Positions 1 through 7,600 of a stretch of DNA of 34,150 bases are shown piece after piece. Source of the DNA: an uncultured Flavobacteriales bacterium (GTDB lineage: Bacteria > Bacteroidota > Bacteroidia > Flavobacteriales_E > Vicingaceae). Under the pieces are notes generated by a model that saw only the letters and a list, made by a program, of their open reading frames with translations, made no database searches and was not told where the DNA came from. How positions within the stretch are numbered: position 1 is the first letter of the stretch; each line of letters begins with the position of its first letter. The translations under genes and the position numbers were made by a program. The stretch covers positions 1-34,150 of the forward strand of contig CAJQON010000050.1 of assembly GCA_905479995.1 (NCBI GenBank), read 5' to 3'.

Positions 1-1
1 A

Positions 2-916
2 GCAGCACTAGCAGCTCAACAACTAGCTGAAGAAAAAGCACAACAAAAAGCCGAAGCAGACCGTAAAGCTCAAGCCGAAGCAGAGGCGGCAGCAGTTGCA
101 GCACAAGAATTAGCAGACGCTCAAGCCAAAGAAAGAGAAGAAGCCCAACGCATTGCTAACGAAGAGGCACGACAAAAAGTAGCACAAGAACAACAAGCTG
201 CATTAGCTGCTCTAAAACTAAAAGAAGAAAAAGCAAAACAAGATGCTGAAGCTCAACACAAAGAACAAGAAGCAGCAGATGCAGCTTTACTATCTAAACA
301 AAAATTGGCTCAAGAAAAAGCTAAACAAAAAGCTGAAGCTCAACGTTTAGCTCAAGCAGAAGCTGAAGCAACATTGTTAGCACAACAAAACTTAGCCGAA
401 GAAAAAGCAAAGCAACGTGCAGAAGAAAAACGACAAGCAGAAGCGATAGAAAAAGCAAAACTACTTGAGACACAACAATTAGCAGATAAAAAAGCAATGC
501 AACAAAAAGAAGTACAACGTGAAGCACAAGAAGAAGCAAACGCTGCTGCATTATTAGCCGAACAAAAACAAATAGACAAGCAACCAATAACTATAACCAA
601 AAAACTAGACACCAACAACGAAAGCACAAATAACAATAAGCCTGTCATCCAGAGCTTGTCGAAGGACACTAAAACCCAAACACCAAAAACATATAGCGTT
701 CAGTTACTAAGTTTAACAAAATTTACCGAAGAAAAACTAGCTTACTATTGCAAAAAGCACAAACTAAACAGAAATGAATTAGTTATTAGAAAAGTAAATG
801 GCCTAACCAAAATTTCATATGGAAAAGCAACTAGCTCAAAAGCAGCTAGTAAAATCCAACAAATATTGAATCAGCAGCATCAAATTAGTGAATCATTTGT
901 TGTTGTATTACCATAA
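2..916 (+). CDS. Ala/Glu/Lys/Gln-rich coiled-coil protein with SPOR-like C-terminus (5'-partial)
   Basis: The frame is open from the left window edge, so the N-terminus lies outside. About 210 visible codons are low-complexity, charged heptad-like sequence (runs of AEAQ, EEKAKQ, LAQ), predicted to form a long helix or coiled coil as in TolA-type spacers. A short Asn/Thr-rich linker follows. The last ~75 residues begin YSVQLLSL, continue with RKVNGLTKISYGKATS and an Ala-rich helix, and end SFVVVLP. This matches the layout of SPOR peptidoglycan-binding domains (aromatic/VQ first strand, V.VG..-type turn, helix, final VV strand). SPOR domains bind denuded glycan at division sites, so a cell-envelope role is likely. 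The linker contains a REP-like insertion at 644-666. The true start and any upstream domain cannot be seen. The internal Met at 305 is not a start. Confidence 0.7.
   Translation, partial: AALAAQQLAEEKAQQKAEADRKAQAEAEAAAVAAQELADAQAKEREEAQRIANEEARQKVAQEQQAALAALKLKEEKAKQDAEAQHKEQEAADAALLSKQKLAQEKAKQKAEAQRLAQAEAEATLLAQQNLAEEKAKQRAEEKRQAEAIEKAKLLETQQLADKKAMQQKEVQREAQEEANAAALLAEQKQIDKQPITITKKLDTNNESTNNNKPVIQSLSKDTKTQTPKTYSVQLLSLTKFTEEKLAYYCKKHKLNRNELVIRKVNGLTKISYGKATSSKAASKIQQILNQQHQISESFVVVLP
644..666 (+). repeat. REP-like sequence inside a coding region
   Basis: GTCATCC-A-GAGCTTGTCGAAGGA differs at one base from the sequence whose complement, (T)CCTTCGACAAGCTCAGGATGAC, I recall as a very common dispersed repeat in Bacteroidetes genomes. 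Here it is read in frame and encodes VIQSLSKD in the linker between the coiled coil and the SPOR-like domain. The identification as a dispersed repeat is from memory and is not shown within this window, where I see one copy. Confidence 0.5.
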
Positions 917-938
917 AAAAGGTAACCCTAACTTTTAT

Positions 939-967
939 TTTGCATGCAATTAAACCTTTTAAATTTG
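939..967 (+). promoter_or_regulatory. Bacteroidetes-type promoter of the orphan sorting-domain ORF
   Basis: A perfect -7 element TAAATTTG (960-967) is preceded by TTTG (939-942) with a 17-nt spacer. This fits the flavobacterial TTG-N17-23-TAnnTTTG consensus. The start codon at 983 is 16 nt downstream. Confidence 0.55.
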
Positions 968-982
968 CAATAGTCAAAGACT

Positions 983-1174
983 ATGAAAACTACTATAAAA
1001 ACATATGAAGATGTAACTGTGCTTGTAAGCAATATTGCTGGCCAAGTAATTGAATCAATTAATTACAACAACATTAGTAAAGCAAACATTTACCTAAATG
1101 GCAATGCTGGTTTTTACTTTGTAGAGATAATTACTCCTGCAGGAAAAACAACACTAAAGGTATTAAAGAAGTAA
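983..1174 (+). CDS. Orphan T9SS type A sorting-domain fragment, 63 aa
   Basis: The short protein reads as the second half of a T9SS C-terminal sorting domain: V.VSNIAGQVI, then a hydrophilic loop, then GFYFVEI…GKTTLKVLKK. The usual first strand with the (I/V)YPNP motif is missing, and so are a signal peptide and any cargo domain. In-frame stops lie just upstream (TAA at 923, TAG nearby), so it is not the tail of the preceding gene. A good promoter (939-967) suggests that it is transcribed. It could be a decayed 3' remnant of a T9SS gene that acquired a start codon, or a real mini-protein. Without a signal peptide it cannot be an ordinary T9SS substrate. Confidence is moderate for the homology and low for function. 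Confidence 0.45.
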   Translation: MKTTIKTYEDVTVLVSNIAGQVIESINYNNISKANIYLNGNAGFYFVEIITPAGKTTLKVLKK

Positions 1175-1197
1175 TTTATGGTGCATGGATTTTGTCC

Positions 1198-1256
1198 GTT
1201 CGAGTTGAAATTGGTAGGTTCTCGATACAATCCCGATTACTCGGGATCACTCGAAC
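1198..1256. repeat. REP-like nested palindrome
   Basis: The outer arms GTTCGAGT (1198-1205) and ACTCGAAC (1249-1256) are perfect inverted repeats. An inner perfect stem, TCCCGA-TTAC-TCGGGA (1231-1246), lies inside them. The element sits between two convergent genes, the usual location of REP/BIME elements. The motif resembles a TCGAGAACC/GTTCGAGTGA-type dispersed repeat that I recall from Bacteroidetes genomes. It could also act as a bidirectional terminator, although no U-tract follows. Confidence 0.55.
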
Positions 1257-1276
1257 TGACATCACAAGACACAGCC

Positions 1277-2734
1277 TTAACTAACCCTATTTAAATACGA
1301 AATAACATCAAACTTTTTAAGTAAATCAAACTCAAAAGGATTGTCTTTAACATCTTCTAAATCGATTGCAAGTTGTTTTAGTATTTCTGGGCGGTCGCTT
1401 AACCCTGCAGCAAATAGTTTTTTAAAGGAAGTAATTAAAATCTCCTCTATTAAGTACTTCTTTTCTTTTCGTTGTATCTTTTTATAAAAGGCAATGGTTC
1501 TATATTCCAACAACCTAAAGTTCTTTAATTCAAAGTGAATGATCAATTCCATTAATTCAGAAGCAAACTGTAAGTCTTCTCTTAATTCATTGTAATAAGG
1601 CAATTGCTGAGCTTTATTGTTCCAAATTAATGCCTCATTAAAATCTCCCACATTCATAGTAACACTGGTACACAAGCCTAACAATAAGGGCTCAAATTGC
1701 TCATTAAAATTTAACTCATTTACTAAATAATCTTCCTTAAACTCTTCTAATAAAACCGAAGCATTATCAATAACTCCTGATTGTAACAACCAGTTTAATG
1801 CCAAGTTATAGTAACGCTCCTTAATGTATATTTCTTCTGTTTTAGAACTCGGTTTTAAAGTTTTAAAATAACCGATATACTCATTAAAATCTTGGTTTAA
1901 TGGATCTAAAGACAAAATAGCCAAATGATTGTACAACACCATTAAATACTGCTTCAGATTAGCTTCTTTCTCATGAGGTGTTAATTCAAAAATAGCCAGC
2001 AGCTCAGTTGTTTGCTCCAACGATTTCTCCAAATCATTCAATCCAAAACTAGCTGTTAACAGCCCTAGGTTTTTATAAAATTGAGACGAGTACTTCAGTA
2101 TCTTTTGTTCCTTAAATTGCTCAATCAGTTTGGCAAACCTGCTGTATTCTTTTGAAGTTAAATCCGATCGAGAAGCACCATGTTTATTGTAATATGAATT
2201 AATTAAATGATACTGATTATGCACAGCTATAAAACCAAAACTTTCTTTTGCGAGCAACTCTAAGTCTAACGCACTTTCTTGAATCAACTTATCAGCCTCC
2301 TCATAACGATTTATTGCCTTTAACACCTTTACCTCTTTTAAATAAAGCTCATAAATAGAATAAAAACGCTCGTGTTTTTTAACCTCTTTTTTTAATTTTC
2401 TAATTTGCAACAACGCAGGCTGAAAAAACCCCCTAGAGGTAAGTGTTTCTATTTTTAAATATTGCTGATGATACTTTATTTCGAAACTATTTATTCCTGA
2501 AGAAAGTAAATCCAATATTTTATCGAACAACTGATTTTTGGTAGCTGGTAAATTTTTCACGTTGTTTAATGCTTTACTCAACGCCCCATCACTTGTTACT
2601 TTTTTACTGACAATTAAATCAAAAATTTGATGTTGAATGGTCTTTATAGAACTACCCCCAGCCAAAGCAATAGAAACCAATCGCTTCTCTCCTACACTCA
2701 ACCCATTAATCAATAAAAACAAATCACTCTTCAT
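1277..2734 (-). CDS. Helical-repeat (TPR-like) cytoplasmic protein of unknown function, 485 aa
   Basis: The protein is Leu/Lys/Glu-rich and all-helical in appearance. It starts MKSDLFLLINGLSVGEKRLV, has no signal peptide or TM segment, and contains repeated helix pairs such as YEEADKLIQESALDLELL and FNEALIWNNKAQQL. These are compatible with degenerate TPRs. I do not recognise a catalytic motif. The frame extends 9 codons further upstream, to 2761. However, a perfect -7 box (TATATTTG on the minus strand, 2750-2757) overlaps that extension, so the Met at 2734 is preferred, with a leader of roughly ten nucleotides. Proteins of this size and shape occur as uncharacterised families in Flavobacteriales; that is general recollection. 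The gene is a single transcription unit convergent with the orphan sorting-domain ORF. Confidence 0.65.
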   Translation of the reverse strand: MKSDLFLLINGLSVGEKRLVSIALAGGSSIKTIQHQIFDLIVSKKVTSDGALSKALNNVKNLPATKNQLFDKILDLLSSGINSFEIKYHQQYLKIETLTSRGFFQPALLQIRKLKKEVKKHERFYSIYELYLKEVKVLKAINRYEEADKLIQESALDLELLAKESFGFIAVHNQYHLINSYYNKHGASRSDLTSKEYSRFAKLIEQFKEQKILKYSSQFYKNLGLLTASFGLNDLEKSLEQTTELLAIFELTPHEKEANLKQYLMVLYNHLAILSLDPLNQDFNEYIGYFKTLKPSSKTEEIYIKERYYNLALNWLLQSGVIDNASVLLEEFKEDYLVNELNFNEQFEPLLLGLCTSVTMNVGDFNEALIWNNKAQQLPYYNELREDLQFASELMELIIHFELKNFRLLEYRTIAFYKKIQRKEKKYLIEEILITSFKKLFAAGLSDRPEILKQLAIDLEDVKDNPFEFDLLKKFDVISYLNRVS

Positions 2735-2749
2735 AATATAAAATATATT

Positions 2750-2757
2750 CAAATATA
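2750..2757 (-). promoter_or_regulatory. -7 promoter element of the helical-repeat gene
   Basis: The minus strand reads TATATTTG, a perfect TAnnTTTG match, 15 nt upstream of the ATG at 2734. I see no TTTG at the expected -33 distance. The element decides the start codon, because the longer reading would begin upstream of the promoter. Confidence 0.5.
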
Positions 2758-2872
2758 ACATATATTATTTATTTACAGGTAGTTATACATTCAAAATAGA
2801 CATATAAAATATAACTTACTTACAACTAGACACATATCGCAGTGTAATACTTGATACATTAGCCCTAACCCT

Positions 2873-2903
2873 TTTGGTCTTAGAAAATCTCAAGCTAGAT
2901 TCT
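2873..2903 (+). promoter_or_regulatory. Promoter of the 47-aa membrane miniprotein
   Basis: TTTG (2873-2876), a 19-nt spacer, then TAGATTCT (2896-2903), which matches TAnnTT but not the last two bases of the -7 consensus. The predicted transcript start lies only a few bases before the ATG at 2912, giving a very short leader. Confidence 0.4.
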
Positions 2904-2911
2904 TTTAAATT

Positions 2912-3055
2912 ATGACACGAATTGCAAAATTAGTATTTAGGAATTTTTTTCAAACAAAACGAAACATCTCAGATCGTGAAAAGTCAATTGTTGTAACCAT
3001 TACTTTTTTTATTTTCATAACAATACTCGGGTATTTTATGATAACTACATCTTAA
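2912..3055 (+). CDS. Single-pass membrane miniprotein, 47 aa
   Basis: ATG to TAA encodes a 47-residue protein with a basic amphipathic N-terminus (MTRIAKLVFRNFF…KRNIS), a DREKS turn and one predicted TM helix at about residues 26-43 (IVVTITFFIFITILGYF). It aligns without gaps to the miniprotein at 9478-9618: shared M.R..K…, FF, IS at 19-20, S25, V28, T31, F33 and the same TM position. That homology is the main reason to believe that it is coded. A promoter-like sequence lies just upstream. The gene is convergent with the T9SS gene ending at 3063, with 7 nt between the stops. The function is unknown. The N-terminus is probably cytoplasmic by the positive-inside rule. Confidence 0.6.
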   Translation: MTRIAKLVFRNFFQTKRNISDREKSIVVTITFFIFITILGYFMITTS

Positions 3056-3062
3056 AAAGAGG

Positions 3063-4289
3063 CTACCTTTTAACTAGCTTAATGTTATTTGATTGAGTTC
3101 CTTGTTGAAGGTTAAGCAGATACATCCCTTTACTAAGTTGTATTGGTAAATCCAACTTATTTTTACCATAATGAGGCAGAATGGTTTTACTTACAATTAA
3201 CTTTCCTTGAACATCATAAAGCACAACGTCCAATTCTTTTAAATTATTAGATAAATAATCAACAACAATGTTGTTCTCAGAAAAGTATCCTGAGAACAAC
3301 TCTTGTTGGGCACTACTACAATGCACTACTTTAATTTCAAAATATGTTGTTTCACCATTAAAATCTACCTGTTTTAAACGGTAATATGTAGGACCAGAAG
3401 TATTCAGGTTGTCAGTAATAGAATAATTAATTGTTGTATTACTATTTCCTGCTCCTAGAACAGTAGCAAGCTCAAAAAACGTAATGGCATCATAACTTTT
3501 TTCAACCACAAAATAATCGTTATTAATTTCAGCAGTAGTAGTCCAAGATATATCTACCAACTCTTCATTACAGCCTACTTCAAATTCAGCTAAAGTAACT
3601 GGTAGCGGATTGGTATTATCTACCAATATCCAATCTTGAAAAAACTCTGCAGCAGAAAAAGGAATAGAAGTTACTCGATCATTAGCAGCATCATTAGTAC
3701 CCAATAAAATGTAAGTCTCCCAATGCCCTAAAGTTGTATTAAATCGTTGTGCTTGTAAATTAGTTTCAGTAATTGTGTTAGTTCCTGCAAGTTCATTTGC
3801 TGCTGGATCGTAATTCAATACCATTCTCCCTGATGGAAAAGTACCATAAGACCGCGCATCTGCATGCCAAAATCGATCTACCACAAACAAAGATTTATTA
3901 ACTGCATTAAAGTTCATATTAACAACAGCCGAAGGATAAGGCGTATTCATATCCGTTGCAGTTTCATAAGTAGACAACAACACGCTTCCACCCGAAGAAC
4001 CTGCCACAGTAATATCAAGTTCTTGAGGGATTTTAACCCCAGAATTCGTAGTCCAAGGAATAATATAATTTCCTGTAGTGTTAGAAATATTCCACTTGAT
4101 AACATCAGTCTCATCTTCCGAAACGATGTTACCTCCCGCACCTAATGTAGTAATAGCATTGGCATTACCGTTATCTATTACCAAATAAGCACTACCATCT
4201 ATATTAAGAAAGGCATCGTTGTTTAACACCAATCTCTCTTGAGTGTATCCCAATAAAGGAAATAATAATATGATTATAATTATTCTCAT
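3063..4289 (-). CDS. T9SS type A sorting-domain surface protein, 408 aa
   Basis: The start is the ATG at 4289, giving MRIIIIILLFPLLGYTQ, a classical signal peptide. A reading that begins further upstream would overlap the preceding gene. The mature part starts QERLVLNNDAFLNIDG and contains a beta-rich domain of a type frequent in Bacteroidetes secreted proteins. A fibronectin-like segment follows (LPVTLAEFEVGC…VDISWTTTAEINNDYFVVEKS…YYRLKQVDFNGE). The last ~75 residues form a T9SS sorting domain (VVLYDVQGKLI…KGMYLLNL…NIKLVKR) whose entry motif is diverged: no YPNP is visible. It should cross the outer membrane by T9SS and be anchored or released. Its start is 11 nt after the stop of the 4301-6187 gene, so the two form an operon. 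Confidence 0.8.
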   Translation of the reverse strand: MRIIIIILLFPLLGYTQERLVLNNDAFLNIDGSAYLVIDNGNANAITTLGAGGNIVSEDETDVIKWNISNTTGNYIIPWTTNSGVKIPQELDITVAGSSGGSVLLSTYETATDMNTPYPSAVVNMNFNAVNKSLFVVDRFWHADARSYGTFPSGRMVLNYDPAANELAGTNTITETNLQAQRFNTTLGHWETYILLGTNDAANDRVTSIPFSAAEFFQDWILVDNTNPLPVTLAEFEVGCNEELVDISWTTTAEINNDYFVVEKSYDAITFFELATVLGAGNSNTTINYSITDNLNTSGPTYYRLKQVDFNGETTYFEIKVVHCSSAQQELFSGYFSENNIVVDYLSNNLKELDVVLYDVQGKLIVSKTILPHYGKNKLDLPIQLSKGMYLLNLQQGTQSNNIKLVKR

Positions 4290-4300
4290 TTCTATATTAT

Positions 4301-6187
4301 TTACCAACAAGCTTGCCATGCTGTCCCATCATAAACCATTAGTTTATGGGTTGTACTGTTCATGTAAATATCACCCTCAGATGCTCCTGTGGGAGCAGAT
4401 GCTGTTGGCTCTATTCTCATTACATCACTCACATGTAAAGTTCTTGCAGGAGAGGAAGTTCCGATACCTACATTTCCTCCAATAAACACTCCTGCATAGT
4501 TAAAAAACGAACCTGCACCAGTTACATCAGAGTATACACCTATATTCCCATGCAAAACATTATTAAAAGAACTTGTACCATCAACGTGTAACCCTATTCT
4601 TGTACCTCCTACATATGTAGAGGTTCGGGTGTTAACAATTTTCATAGAATAAGAGGTTTGAACATTTTCGGCAATATCATCCCTTACATCTAGCTTAGCT
4701 GCTGGAGCATCTATACCAATACCTACATTACCATATTGGTTACCTGTAGGACAATGCACCACTAAGGTTGGTTTCGTATGTTGATACCCTACTCCAAATG
4801 TATAATCATTAGCTACAGCAAGTGGTGATGCTCCCGAAACACCTTGTCCGATTAGCGTACGACTACCACCCGCTCCAGAAACTGATAAAAATGCTCCAAG
4901 CAATACGTTATAGGTTCCAGTACCTAAAGCATTAAACACTCCAATTGACGTAGAAAATGTACCGCCATTGGTATTAAAGAAACCAGAAGAAAATGAGTAC
5001 AACCCGGTACTTGTATTGGACGAACCAAAAACATAATTGTGCGTACCTGTTCCAGAAATAGTATTGGTTTGACCGAAAGCAAAATTATAACCTCCAGTAC
5101 TCGTTATATTTAAACTACCACCAAAGGCAAAAGAGTAGTTCCCATTTATTGTATTGGTATTTCCAAATGTTCCTCCAAAAGCTGCACTATAATCAGATGT
5201 AATGGTAGAGAACGCACCAACTGCCATGCTATAATCTCCAGATATGGTGTTGGATGCCCCAAAGGCTGTTCCATTCGCTCCAGTAATGTTATTACTTTGC
5301 CCATTTATTGTTGCGTTCGAATTTGTACTCTGATTGGTAAATCCGTTAATTATACCATAAGTACCATAGTCGTTATTGAGTCCATTAACAATGTTGTTAC
5401 TTACATCTCCTGCTGCTGAAGCATGGACATCATTGTTTTCTCCTCCAATTATATTGTAATCTCCTCGTGCGCTATTGTCGGTTCCTCCAATTATGTTATG
5501 TGTTCCCGCAGAAGTTATAGAGTTACTTTCACCAGCAACAAGGTTATAATCTCCGGTCGCAGTATTGTTATATCCAAAAATAGCGGAGTAATCTCCCAAG
5601 TTAGCGTCATTCCATTGTGTACTAGTAACTCTACCTGCTGTAAAACTTCCTTTTTTGGGCGACCAAAACATTCTGGTTCCTGCCCCAGAATTTATTGCAC
5701 TTCCTGATGCATATGTTCCTTGAAACAATAACTCGCCCGTTGAATAAACACGACCTCTTTCTGTATTATTTGTCTTAATAACCCAATCAACTGCATCAGT
5801 TGTTCCAATAAAATTGGTTCCAGCTGTTGTTCCTGAATTCCCTGTTAGCTCCCATCCTCCACTACTGCTTGCTCCTGTATTTAACTTTGTCCATTGCGAC
5901 CCATCCCAAAAGTAAAAGCCTGTACCACTACCACTGCTTATGGCTGCATTGGTATTGTATACCAATAAACTGGTTTCTGGCGATGTAACTGGCGCAGCAG
6001 TTAAAGCATTTGAAATGGATACTCTTGGTATTAACACCCCTTTGTCTGTAGCCACAACATCGAGGCTAGCGGATGCATCGGGTGTTGCCCCTGTTGAATT
6101 TATCCCAACATTTTGAGCAAAAATGCTTGATGTTGAAAAGAAAATCACCAGCAATATAGCTGAGATTTGAGTCTTAGTTAGTTTCAT
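4301..6187 (-). CDS. YadA-head-like / tail-fibre-like repeat surface protein, 628 aa
   Basis: A signal peptide (MKLTKTQISAILLVIFFSTSSIFAQ) is followed by NVGINSTGATPDASASLDV…KGVLIPRVS, the start typical of Bacteroidetes tail-fibre-like exported proteins. An FYFWDGSQWTKLN segment comes next. From about residue 190 to 450 there are repeats of roughly 12-16 residues with the pattern (Y/N)xxxxGxxNxxxGxxs (for example NTISGDYSMAVGAFSTITSDYS). These resemble the left-handed parallel beta-roll of trimeric YadA-type heads. The C-terminal part holds two NVGIG…PA..L.V motifs and ends GDIYMNSTTHKLMVYDGTAWQACW. I see no S74 peptidase/chaperone motif, no membrane anchor and no T9SS tail. It is likely a surface or fibre protein, possibly displayed with the T9SS protein encoded 11 nt downstream. 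Confidence 0.75.
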   Translation of the reverse strand: MKLTKTQISAILLVIFFSTSSIFAQNVGINSTGATPDASASLDVVATDKGVLIPRVSISNALTAAPVTSPETSLLVYNTNAAISSGSGTGFYFWDGSQWTKLNTGASSSGGWELTGNSGTTAGTNFIGTTDAVDWVIKTNNTERGRVYSTGELLFQGTYASGSAINSGAGTRMFWSPKKGSFTAGRVTSTQWNDANLGDYSAIFGYNNTATGDYNLVAGESNSITSAGTHNIIGGTDNSARGDYNIIGGENNDVHASAAGDVSNNIVNGLNNDYGTYGIINGFTNQSTNSNATINGQSNNITGANGTAFGASNTISGDYSMAVGAFSTITSDYSAAFGGTFGNTNTINGNYSFAFGGSLNITSTGGYNFAFGQTNTISGTGTHNYVFGSSNTSTGLYSFSSGFFNTNGGTFSTSIGVFNALGTGTYNVLLGAFLSVSGAGGSRTLIGQGVSGASPLAVANDYTFGVGYQHTKPTLVVHCPTGNQYGNVGIGIDAPAAKLDVRDDIAENVQTSYSMKIVNTRTSTYVGGTRIGLHVDGTSSFNNVLHGNIGVYSDVTGAGSFFNYAGVFIGGNVGIGTSSPARTLHVSDVMRIEPTASAPTGASEGDIYMNSTTHKLMVYDGTAWQACW

Positions 6188-6202
6188 AGTAGTAGTAGTA
6201 GT
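6182..6202 (-). repeat. ACT trinucleotide repeat directly before a start codon
   Basis: Read on the minus strand, five ACT units run straight into the ATG of the YadA-head-like gene at 6187. No Shine-Dalgarno-like purine run is present in this leader. The tract occupies the ribosome-binding position. Confidence 0.5.
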
Positions 6203-6361
6203 TATGAATTATTAATCTTCTAAATAATAACAAGTTACTCCAATTCTCCCTTCAACCATTCCCTATTTTGTCCATTTTTATACTTTTTAATTTTTTTTAC
6301 AACACCTATATTGTTAATAGTTAATAGTTTACACCTTCATATTAACACAATTATGATTAGC

Positions 6362-6374
6362 TAACAAATTGTTA
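6362..6374. promoter_or_regulatory. Dyad in the divergent gap between the surface operon and tetR
   Basis: TAACAA-A-TTGTTA is a perfect 13-bp dyad with one central base. It lies in the 284-bp gap between divergent genes, about 100 bp before the TetR gene. A 7-bp tandem repeat (GTTAATA twice, 6313-6326) lies nearby. It could be an operator for the TetR protein or for the divergent operon. The rest of the gap is AT-rich without recognisable coding sequence. A possible -7 box TAAATTTA lies at 6457-6464. Confidence 0.3.
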
Positions 6375-6471
6375 AATTACACGCAAAAAAACACCCTAAA
6401 AACTAGATTACCTGTTATTTACAACAATAATTTTAGCAAAAACAAGTTATTCTAATTAAATTTACAAAGCG

Positions 6472-7128
6472 ATGAGAACAAAAGATCTAATACTAGAAAC
6501 AGCACTTAAACTATTTAACAAAAATGGATACAACAATGTTTCTACATATAACATTGCTGAAGAGACTGATATTAGTCAAGGAAATTTAACGTATCATTTT
6601 CCTACAAAAAAAGACCTTGCAAATGCTTTAGCAAAAAACATGATTGATGAAATAGACCTTCTTATTTTATCAGTTGATCCAGATTTTGCACTCACAAAAC
6701 TTTACAAGAATTTTGCTTACACTTTTAGGGTAAATTTAAAGTATCATTTTTTCTACATGAATTACAGCCAAATTGTGTTGAATGATGAAAACCTAAATAA
6801 TTATTTCTTGCAAAATGATGCCAACAGAAAGGTATTGTTAAAAAAGATGCTTACCGCCCTTGAAAGCAATGGATATCTTAAAAAAGATACCATTATTCAC
6901 CTCAACGATCAATTGGCAGAAACAATTAATTTAATGGCAATTTACTGGGTGCCTCAATCGGCCATTTACCATAAATCGAAAACCCAAAACGAACTAATTC
7001 ACCACCATTTAAACCTAATTTTTCTCCTTTTCAAACCCTACCTTACCAAAAAAGGTCAACAAAACCTCACAGCAATCTCATCACTACCAATCAACCACAC
7101 ACCTCCAATTCTAATTACCGAAAATTAA
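6472..7128 (+). CDS. TetR/AcrR-family transcriptional regulator, 218 aa
   Basis: Residues 1-60 form a canonical TetR N-terminal domain: RTKDLILETALKLFNKNGYNNVSTYNIAEE, then the helix-turn-helix TDISQGNLTYHFPTKKDLA, with the family's YHF(P)TK(K) signature. Residues 65-200 are a helical ligand-binding/dimerisation domain without recognisable ligand residues. These proteins usually repress a neighbouring gene until a small molecule binds. The next gene starts ~105 bp downstream on the same strand, behind two dyads (7169-7190 and 7210-7227). Repression of the HMA/thioredoxin-like/barrel genes is therefore possible. The divergent surface operon is an alternative target. The effector is unknown. 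Confidence 0.85.
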   Translation: MRTKDLILETALKLFNKNGYNNVSTYNIAEETDISQGNLTYHFPTKKDLANALAKNMIDEIDLLILSVDPDFALTKLYKNFAYTFRVNLKYHFFYMNYSQIVLNDENLNNYFLQNDANRKVLLKKMLTALESNGYLKKDTIIHLNDQLAETINLMAIYWVPQSAIYHKSKTQNELIHHHLNLIFLLFKPYLTKKGQQNLTAISSLPINHTPPILITEN

Positions 7129-7168
7129 AATATAATAGCCTGCAAAGTCAGGAATCCAACACTAATTG

Positions 7169-7227
7169 GCATTAAACCACCAGTTAATGCTGAATATTCC
7201 TACCTTTACTAGGATTAATACATCCTA
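7169..7227 (+). promoter_or_regulatory. Promoter region of the HMA-lipoprotein-barrel genes with two dyads
   Basis: GCATTAA-N8-TTAATGC (7169-7190, perfect 7-bp arms) lies just upstream of a -7-like box TACCTTTA (7201-7208). A second perfect dyad, TAGGAT-TAATAC-ATCCTA (7210-7227), covers the predicted transcript start and leader before the ATG at 7236. Neither is followed by a U-tract, so operators are more likely than terminators. The size of the first dyad suits a TetR dimer (inference). Confidence 0.4.
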
Positions 7228-7235
7228 AAAAACGC

Positions 7236-7589
7236 ATGAAACAAATAAAATACTTCGGATCAGTTTGGCTTATTCTACTATTATTATTGAGTAACAACAC
7301 TTTTGCGCAACAAGAAACCTTCACCAAAGAAACCTTTAAAGTTTGGGGAAATTGCGGCATGTGCAAATCTACCATTGAAAAATCGCTCCAATCTTTAGAC
7401 GGAGTAAAATCTGGAAAATGGAATGAAGCCTCTTTAAAAATGACCGTAAAATATGATGCTTCTAAAACTTCTTTAGATGAGATTAAAAAAACCATTGCTG
7501 CAGTTGGATACGACACTAAAGAACACAGGGCAACCGAAGAAACATATAGCAAACTGCACCATTGCTGCCAATACAAAAGACCCAAATAA
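7236..7589 (+). CDS. Secreted heavy-metal-associated (HMA) domain protein, 117 aa
   Basis: A signal peptide ends at about residue 25 (…LLLLLSNNTFAQ). It is followed by an HMA ferredoxin-like fold of about 70 residues: FKVWGNCGMCKSTIEKSLQSLDGV, with the metal-binding pair Cys40 and Cys43 in GxCxxC, then ASLKMTVKYDASKTSLDEIKKTIAAVGYDT. The C-terminus carries an extra His/Cys cluster, LHHCCQY (residues 107-113), which probably adds a second site. The likely role is periplasmic capture of copper or another soft metal. It is followed after 11 nt by the thioredoxin-like lipoprotein gene and then by the barrel gene, a compact three-gene unit. The metal cannot be assigned from sequence. Confidence 0.8.
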   Translation: MKQIKYFGSVWLILLLLLSNNTFAQQETFTKETFKVWGNCGMCKSTIEKSLQSLDGVKSGKWNEASLKMTVKYDASKTSLDEIKKTIAAVGYDTKEHRATEETYSKLHHCCQYKRPK

Positions 7590-7600
7590 AAAACCAACTT

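Noticed and set aside
321-669. Long antisense frames opposite the coiled-coil gene.
   Set aside because: They are shadows of a low-complexity coding region; the real frame has the SPOR-like domain and is open to the window edge.
305-916. Starting the first gene at the Met at 305.
   Set aside because: The same frame is open with identical repeat composition back to base 2, so this Met is internal.
3052-3073. Dyad TTAAAA…TTTTAA spanning the stops of the convergent miniprotein and T9SS genes as a bidirectional terminator.
   Set aside because: The arms are pure A/T and six bp long, too weak to call in such AT-rich DNA.
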